26,190 bases of DNA from Pseudopyrenochaeta lycopersici (lineage: Eukaryota; Ascomycota; Dothideomycetes; Pleosporales; Pseudopyrenochaetaceae). Positions within the stretch are counted from its first letter, which is position 1. Every line of letters starts with the position of its first letter. Positions 20,468 to 26,190 of this stretch are shown here, in pieces. The position numbers and the translations under genes were made by a program. The notes beneath the pieces were generated by a model. The model was not told the DNA's origin. It was given only the letters and a program-made list of their open reading frames with translations, and ran no database searches. The stretch spans positions 1 through 26,190 of the forward strand of contig NHZP01000150.1 of assembly GCA_003313425.1 (NCBI GenBank), given 5' to 3'.

Positions 20468-20726
20468 CTATGCCTGAGCCAAGATACCGTTCGTGGTCAG
20501 TACCAAATCCAGTATCTTCCATGGCTCATTGTCGTGATCGTTTTCCTCAAAGAATTTTTGAAGTATTACCCTCGTGGGACCTATATTTCACGGGATGGTG
20601 CTCAGAGGCTGACCAGTAAGCGTCTTGGTCAACCTTATCAGCAATTTCAGCATTCGTGTATGCGCTGCCAGCCTTCACTACTAATTCTGCCTTCTTCCGA
20701 CGGTTTGCTTCATCATATCGACCGAA
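20468..20726 (-). pseudogene. Frameshifted upstream coding remnant of the interrupted gene
   Basis: Minus-strand codons 20726-20547 read RYDEANRRKKAEL, KAGSAYTNAEIADKVDQD and YWSASEHHPVKYRSHEGN, then hit TGA. The next frame reads KFFEENDHDNEPWKILDLVL and stops at TAG 20468-20470, where the third frame (IARYPHPDPFHHL) takes over. The first switch falls at a run of five A; removing one A would join the two parts. The second could be a frameshift or a 50-nt GTACTG-to-CAG intron (phase 0). No ATG is visible for the first part. Best explained as the decayed 5' region of the same gene. Confidence 0.4.
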
Positions 20727-20751
20727 TCATCTCACTTGCTGGACAGTAAAC

Positions 20752-21625
20752 ATGAGTGGGATTCTTAAACCGCTGCAACTTCTGCGGAATGTTAGAAGGG
20801 ACATGATTTCTGGCAGACTTGAGGACGGAGACTATACTCCAGGACTATATCGGACAATTGGTAGCATCACCTATTCCATCTTACCGAGACGCAAAAACCC
20901 TCGTCTGAACACGTTCGTCCTCAAAAAAGCTGTCTCGACCAACATCGCAGAAAAACTTGCTGACCTAGGTCCTGTAAACACCCTTTTTACTTTCGAGGTG
21001 TATGCAAATGCAGCCATCATTCCAAGCTTCACCGATGCGGCAAGCCTAGAGGATATTCTGGTGGTGCGAGCTAGTTGGCCGTTCGATCCGGAACACAGCC
21101 GGATTCTAGTCGCAGACGTAAGCACGCCTCAACAGGTGACATACACACGCTGACAAGGCTAGATTCTTGCTGGCCTTTCCAGCCTACACAACGTCGGTTT
21201 GCAGAGAAATAGCTTCAATGTCAGCGACATACTTCTCGTTTGTCGTGACAATATGCATTTCTTCCAGATTGGTAAGGTCGCCAGAAACCCGATGGATTTT
21301 GCTAACACGAGAAGCTGGCATCGAATATTGCACATGCATCCACGGCCACGAACCGACAAATTCTGGAGAACTTCAGTCCTTGGTAGCCATGTTAAAGTAC
21401 GTCCATGAGAGGATCGAATCAAGCAGGATCGTCTGGATCGAAGACTTTGTGCGTCTTTTGGGTACTTGTAGGACTCTTGACAGCACTTCGTTGAAGAAGG
21501 CGGCTCGTCATATTCCCGAGGATATCGATCAGCGTCGTAGAGAACTGGAGATCTATCTCCATGCCGTTCGCATATTTGGCACCACTTTGGGTGGGAATTC
21601 TACCGAGAAGGGTGGCACCGAGTAA
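20752..21625 (+). CDS. Unrecognised three-exon protein (253 aa)
   Basis: Exons 20752-21135, 21205-21271 and 21315-21625; phases agree and the sum is 254 codons. Intron 1 (69 nt) uses GTGACA and a TTTGCAG acceptor. Intron 2 (43 nt) has GTAAGG and a strong TTTTGCTAAC branch; an acceptor 3 nt earlier would add one residue. The protein starts MSGILKPLQLLRNVRRDM, has a mixed alpha/beta middle (VNTLFTFEVYANAAIIPSF, then LEDILVVRASWPFDPEHSRI, then DILLVCRDNMHFFQIAG), a cysteine pair EYCTCIHGHE, and an amphipathic helical C-terminus ending in a hydrophilic tail. No signal peptide or TM segment. I do not recognise a family. The start at 20752 is the first ATG after the divergent gene remnant; an in-frame ATG at 20656 would add 32 residues. 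The consistent splice signals favour a real gene. Confidence 0.5.
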
Positions 21626-23681
21626 CGTAGCCATATGCGTGTAAGGAAGGATTCGTTCCGTTGCCAGTCAAACGCTGCTTTGATCGCCACTTTGTTTACT
21701 AGGTTCGACACGAAGTCGATGTGGGCTTGTTATTCGTTGGTCAGAGACAAGGTCGGAGAGTCAAAAGAAGTCACGTCTCAAGTTTGTTGTAGAGCTGCAC
21801 GAGTTGTCAGGTACTATGCCAACTCCCGAGAAACATATACCTGTCCTTACGTCGAGATTATCGTAAGACGACTCGTATTCAAGCCCTTGAGGCTCTCACG
21901 CGCATAGCGAAAAGCAACACGCAATGAAGTACTGTTTAAGAGCTAATTTCTCCAATGGAGACCAAGTCTACAATAGGGACTCTTGCAGTGGTGGGTACAC
22001 CAACGAGTATTCCTTGACGCCACTAGTCCGCTTGGTTGCCTTTGCTTAATCGTCAAACACAAAAGTTTAGAAGGGAGAGTCTATTGGAAGACACTATGTA
22101 TTTATCATTTGAAGGTTACTCATACAAATATCCTGCGACTTCTTCCTAAACAGCAGAAAAGGCCCTGAGAAGTCTCTCGTTGGCCAAGTACTTCTAGCGC
22201 ATTTTGATATGTGTTGATATGCGCACTTCCTGCGGTAAAAGCCTACTATGTACTTAACACTATTTTCATCTTAGATTAACCTCCTAGGGCAGTTGTGGCG
22301 TGTAGCGGAAGCTTCCCTTGGACACAAAAACGTGCTGACTCTTTCTGCCAACCGGGTACATTTGCATCGCTGCCGCTCCATCCGACAGCATCAGCACCAT
22401 CATCAGCCACAGCAATGCGTGATGTCTTGTCATCCTTCTACGACGATACAATCAGTGCAGATTTTTGCAAAATTGTCCCCCTTATCACATGCTTCTAGCC
22501 CTTGTCGTACTAGGGTAGTCAATGCTTATGAATGGGAGGATAGTAAGCCATTAAGCGCTTGCAGACGAGAATACACTAGAGCACCGAATCCATGATTTCC
22601 ACAAAATTTGCTGATCTGAGACTGTACCTTGCATTAGAATGACCGCCTTGATTTGAACTAGGCTTCCTCCAACATGCGGCCTCCGTACACATTGTTTGAG
22701 ATTTTGAAAGGGAAGGCTGAAGTTATCAAAAGCCTGTTACTTTGGCTGTAATGCCATAAGATACAAGATACTGTAAGGTAATGTGTGGTATGCGGGGCGT
22801 TGACTGCGCCTCGGTCTAGCTTCTGTAAGTGCTGCTCTTTGATTCGTCCGGAGATGCTTACGACTAACTTACACTCGTGATTGCTGACAAAAACGGTGAT
22901 TATTTATGAAAAGCTTCTTTTAGGCGAGACTGGACTGGTGTAAGATATATGATTTGTTGCTGGCAAGAACCGGAAGCCGGAAGTGCAACCAACTGTATTT
23001 CCAAGACAAGACTTGAAACGAAGCCCATTGCTGGCTGTTGGCATCACAGGCTTTCGTGGCACTAACAGTCTCACCGCCTGGATAGCGAGGCTTTTGTGGA
23101 ACCACTGTGCGAAGTGTAGGTTTTACTAGCATGCCGTAACTTATGGCTCTGACAGCCAGTATGGCCATAAGTTGGTAGGGCGACGATGACAGATGGACTT
23201 GTTCCATCCGCTTAGAGCAATCTTGCGTAGCCTCATGAAATCAGGTACCTCCTGGCATATCAGGGATTATAACGCAATACTTTGAAGTGATTCGTACGGC
23301 GCATCAGCTGGGTGGCTGTTGGCTTGAACACGGCGAGCACTGCTAGTCTGCTGTAGTCTCTTCTTCGCTCAAGAAAATTTCCGCCTATAAGCAATTACTG
23401 CAACTATGACAGAGCGTGGACAGCTCCAGCTCGTTAGATCATGCACTCTGGCACTGACTGTGCCAGACTGTCTCACCACATCATACACGCAGAGCTGAAA
23501 GGATATTATTGAAAAGCGATAAAACAGTATTGGTGCAATAAACTATCTGATGTGATTATTATATTGTGAGCAAATGGCGACAAAAGCAAACGAACATTGA
23601 AAAGTCTAAAAAGCTTTCAACCGGCATGAGAAAAAGGAGTAGCTGTAAGCCGCGTCCATGGCTTGGAAGTGTAGACTTGGT
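21626..23681. other. Gene-poor stretch
   Basis: About 2 kb with short frames only: 90 aa at 21635-21907 (plus), 100 aa at 22293-22595 (plus) and 95 aa at 22920-23207 (minus). None shows a domain, clear splice partners or a matching neighbour. No repeat or RNA gene recognised. Confidence 0.45.
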
Positions 23682-25103
23682 CTAGAGCTTTGATTTCTTC
23701 AACATAGAGGTTATTTCTTTGATTTTTTGATCTTGCTTAGACAGTTTCGCGTTCATGTTCGCACCCTGTTCAGTCAGCTTATCGAACAGCTGTCTAAATC
23801 CTTCGGAAATCATTCTGGCGTCTTCTGGGCCATACGTTTGGTGTCTCACAGTTCTGGGATCAATTCCATTTTCCTTCAAGGCCCTTCCAAGGTTTGTATC
23901 GTCGAAGAACTCGTCCGCTTTCTTGATGTCCTTCTTGTCCTTGCGGACGGCCGTGACGAATTGACTCCAGCTGCATAGAAGCGGGCCGGTGTATTTGCAA
24001 TTTGCTTTTGTCCTAGCATCCTGAAGATCTTCTTTCAGTTGCTCGTCCGTAAGCTCAAGAATAACCACTTTCCAGACCGTTTTGGGGCCGCGCTTGAAAC
24101 CTGCACAGCCTCGCAATTTATATTTTGCACGGTCCAACCTTTTGTAGATTGTGAGGCCAGCGATAAATTGTTTGTCTACTGTTGGAGCAAACCCTGGGAC
24201 CTTTTCATGATGCATGCTATTCGCCGGAGCAGTTTTCAATCCGTCAATATCATAGAACCCATTCTTTTTAATGAGACCACGTAATGTCTTTCCATCATTG
24301 CGTGCGTAAATGATCTTCCCTCCAGTAGACTGGGTCGCTTTTGGGCTGGTAACGGGCGTGCTAGTACTACGTCTGGGACTTGGCGATCGGCCTTTAGGAC
24401 TTGGCGTGCTACGGTCAAGCGTATCCTCGTCGTCGTCGCTGTTGTCTTCGCTCTCGATATCGTTCCGTGCCTCATTCTCACTCTCACTCTCATATTCGCT
24501 CTCGTCGCCGTTGTCGGCATCTGTCACAGCGACACCTTCGGTATCATTCCCGGCATCATTCTCGTCCTTGATGGTATCGTTGCTATCATCCTGGTTTTCA
24601 CTAGCGTCATTGTCATCTAGCTTGGAAGCCTTTGATCCCGAACGACGATGCGATGCTGCATCATTTCCGAATCTCTCGATATAATCCTTTTTATTTTTCC
24701 CAAGCGCCTCACCAAATACAGATTTGGTCAACCACATAACATTCTCATGACCTTTTAGACGGAAGACGAAAAGGGTGTATTTCTCGCCAAAGGTTATAAC
24801 CCGGTGGTCTGTTACCTTTTCGTAACCGGCAGATTGTAGAAGATCCTTGTGCTTCTTAGGACTGAAGTTGGGGAGGTCATCTTGATCCATCTTGCCTCGC
24901 TCCTCGCATTTCTCTGATTCCAGCACGTCGAAAGTGCCCTCACATTCTACCAATCTCCACTTACTCCACGATGCTATCATTTGGAGGCAAGACGAATCTT
25001 CGGTGCTCGGAACAACATCATTGGGCCGAGATCTGTGGCTTTTGTCCCCACGGCTTAACATGTTGTCCTTTGGCCGACGTTGCTTGGTGGTGTCCTTTGG
25101 CAT
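23682..25103 (-). CDS. Unrecognised acidic protein B (473 aa) sharing a C-terminal module with protein A
   Basis: ATG 25101-25103 to TAG at 23682, no introns. Residues 1-35 are basic and low-complexity. Residues 38-146 look globular (WSKWRLVECEGTF, ITFGEKYTLFVFRLKGHENV). Residues about 162-232 are an extreme Asp/Glu/Asn/Ser tract, followed by a Ser/Pro/Thr stretch with repeated SPSP and TSP units; both should be disordered. Residues about 300-445 are the module shared with the 352-aa protein at 2097-3155: VDKQFIA (309-315), KTVWKVVILEL (341-351), CKYTGPL (369-375), VRHQT (419-423), PEDAR and FRQLFDKL. The C-terminus (446-473) is a charged short coiled coil. The basic ends, acidic tract and lack of a signal or TM suggest a nuclear or chromatin-associated protein, but that is inference. 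A TATA box lies about 90 nt upstream. Function unknown. Confidence 0.75.
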   Translation of the reverse strand: MPKDTTKQRRPKDNMLSRGDKSHRSRPNDVVPSTEDSSCLQMIASWSKWRLVECEGTFDVLESEKCEERGKMDQDDLPNFSPKKHKDLLQSAGYEKVTDHRVITFGEKYTLFVFRLKGHENVMWLTKSVFGEALGKNKKDYIERFGNDAASHRRSGSKASKLDDNDASENQDDSNDTIKDENDAGNDTEGVAVTDADNGDESEYESESENEARNDIESEDNSDDDEDTLDRSTPSPKGRSPSPRRSTSTPVTSPKATQSTGGKIIYARNDGKTLRGLIKKNGFYDIDGLKTAPANSMHHEKVPGFAPTVDKQFIAGLTIYKRLDRAKYKLRGCAGFKRGPKTVWKVVILELTDEQLKEDLQDARTKANCKYTGPLLCSWSQFVTAVRKDKKDIKKADEFFDDTNLGRALKENGIDPRTVRHQTYGPEDARMISEGFRQLFDKLTEQGANMNAKLSKQDQKIKEITSMLKKSKL

Positions 25104-25192
25104 TATGTCTTCTGGTCTCGAGGATTATGCCTGTTCTATGAAGATTCTTCTTGTGGAGGATGGCTCTGTCTGTTCATTCGTATGGCTCTGTT

Positions 25193-25201
25193 CTATTTAT
25201 A
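25193..25201 (-). promoter_or_regulatory. TATA box of protein B gene
   Basis: The minus strand reads TATAAATAG, about 90 nt upstream of ATG 25103. A good match in sequence and position to a fungal core promoter. Confidence 0.45.
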
Positions 25202-26190
25202 AGAGTTCAGAGGTTGTGCAGGGCGTTGCGATGACATATCATCGGCATTGTTACCGTGAGCAACGTTCAAGCGCCATAGTCGTTCACTTTAGGGAAATGC
25301 TTACTCTGATTAGCCACCATAAGCTGCCACAATCATAGCACTCAGTCTGCCTTACGATGCGCTTGTCATTGCTGATGCATATCGTATGACCATGATCATG
25401 ATATGATAGAGGGGTGCGATGTGGTCTGTATCCCTCTAAGCACGTCTAATCTATGGCTTACATCAGAGACAGTGTAAATCCTAGGTGGATTTCCTATTTG
25501 GCCAATGTCAGATGATTGGGTTATCAAGTCATTGTCATTGAAGCCATCATCGTCAGCAAGATTAATTCAAGGTTTTCTGGGAGAGAGAGATGGCGCGATG
25601 ATTGAGAATCATTTTCAACTACTGGTGCCACAGCTGATTCGTATGTCTGTGTTGCTTCAGTCAACACCTCTGTGATCCTGATCGCTGCGACGTGTACAGT
25701 ACTGCATGGACTTGTCGTCCTAGGTCATTACAATGCACATCTTGTTCACATAGCTGGAACTGACGGGATGATATGCTTATTTGAATACTGTATGAATCGA
25801 AATTGGCGAGAAATACCAACAGGGAGCTGATGAGCATGAGCTCAACTTTCCAAAAACGACGCGGTACTGCCTCAAACAGTGGTTAGACGTGCAGGATACA
25901 GGCACGTGATCTGTTGCCCAGCGCCTAAAGATGGCTATTTTACAGTCGCATTTCAATAATGACGGACGTCAATGCTATCGCCTTCGTGAATGCAGTAATT
26001 TGATTAGATTCGCATCAGAAGTGAAGACTACGACAATGGAGTTGTAATGCAAATGAAGAACTCGCAAAGAAAGGCGTCAGAGCATGTGAAAGCATAGAAA
26101 AAAACTGTTGAGCGTGTTAGAGTGCGACAGGGACCATCGATATTCTGATTGGACTATGTAGCGTGGCCTAGCCGGAGACTGAAGGGTCAA
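25202..26190. other. Intergenic sequence to window end
   Basis: Upstream flank of protein B and beyond. No frame, repeat or RNA gene that I can support. Confidence 0.45.

Larger units (their letters stand above)
17904..20522 (-). pseudogene. 5' part of a large uncharacterised fungal gene truncated by the hAT insertion
   Basis: Exons as read: 20522-20096, 19988-19726 and from 19670 onward. The introns are 20095-19989 (107 nt, CACTAAC branch) and 19725-19671 (55 nt); phases agree. The third exon now runs 14 codons into the transposon and stops at 17904, giving 818 aa. Removing the element and one target copy gives 2790 nt and about 929 aa. Seen: FPCVRFRKEATICITRG and WGLAQTFGSLEPQERWWVV in exon 1; LTPDLNQAAHLVRSTKGVPE and AIWTTKSFNYL in exon 2; an alpha-helical region then a long Ser/Pro-rich tail in exon 3. 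It reads like a large uncharacterised protein family of filamentous fungi. I considered DUF3723-type proteins but cannot confirm this. ATG 20522 is doubtful, because coding resemblance extends upstream in other frames. Confidence 0.65.

Noticed and set aside
21136..21162. 27-nt intron joining exon 1 of the 253-aa gene to the downstream frame
   Set aside because: Too short for a fungal spliceosomal intron; the 69-nt intron ending at 21204 keeps the same frame.
24310..24684. Serine-rich 124-aa plus-strand frame
   Set aside because: It is the antisense shadow of the Asp/Glu/Ser tract of protein B.
1..26190. Window as part of a Starship giant mobile element
   Set aside because: No DUF3435-type tyrosine recombinase and no boundary repeats are visible; the unknown genes alone are not enough.

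Overview
The window looks like accessory DNA from a filamentous ascomycete, probably a Dothideomycete (this placement is inference). Genes are split by short GT-AG introns of 47-107 nt, mostly about 50 nt. Most of these introns carry a CTAAC or CTGAC-like branch site 8-15 nt before the acceptor. Two eukaryotic DNA transposons are present, and one shows the CpA-to-TpA decay typical of fungal repeat-induced point mutation (RIP). No bacterial operons, rRNA, tRNA or CRISPR arrays are visible.

Layout. Positions 1-1604 hold the 3' two thirds or more of a 14-spanner type MFS drug-efflux transporter. Positions 2097-3155 (minus) encode an unrecognised protein, here called A. A divergent intergenic region with a possible small MITE precedes 3830-5796 (plus), a four-exon gene. 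Correct splicing of that gene joins an N-terminal coiled coil to a C-terminal POT1/Cdc13-type telomere-binding OB fold. Then come a broken maltose O-acetyltransferase-like gene (6095-6760, minus), about 2.1 kb without recognisable genes, and a complete but dead Tc1/mariner element (8916-10264). After another gene-poor stretch lie a decayed patatin-like gene lacking its catalytic motifs (11993-12967, minus) and, divergent from it, an intact two-exon SUR7/PalI-like four-TM membrane protein (13331-14095, plus).

The centre of the window is a 3007-bp hAT transposon (14943-17949) with an apparently intact 815-aa transposase, matching terminal inverted repeats, dense subterminal repeats and an exact 8-bp target duplication. 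It sits inside a large minus-strand gene: the 5' part is at 17950 to about 20726 and the 3' part at 14556-14942. Removing the element and one target copy restores one open frame, so this gene was broken by the insertion. Its 5' end also shows apparent frameshifts. Beyond it, an unrecognised three-exon gene (20752-21625, plus) is followed by about 2 kb of gene-poor DNA and a 473-aa unrecognised protein, B (23682-25103, minus).

A and B, one near each end of the window, share a divergent C-terminal module of about 150 residues with conserved order and spacing. I cannot assign it to a named family; it is the best candidate here for something undescribed. There is no sign that the genes form one pathway. 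The picture is a transposon-rich region where old copies (Tc1/mariner, acetyltransferase, patatin) have decayed and a younger hAT has recently broken a gene.
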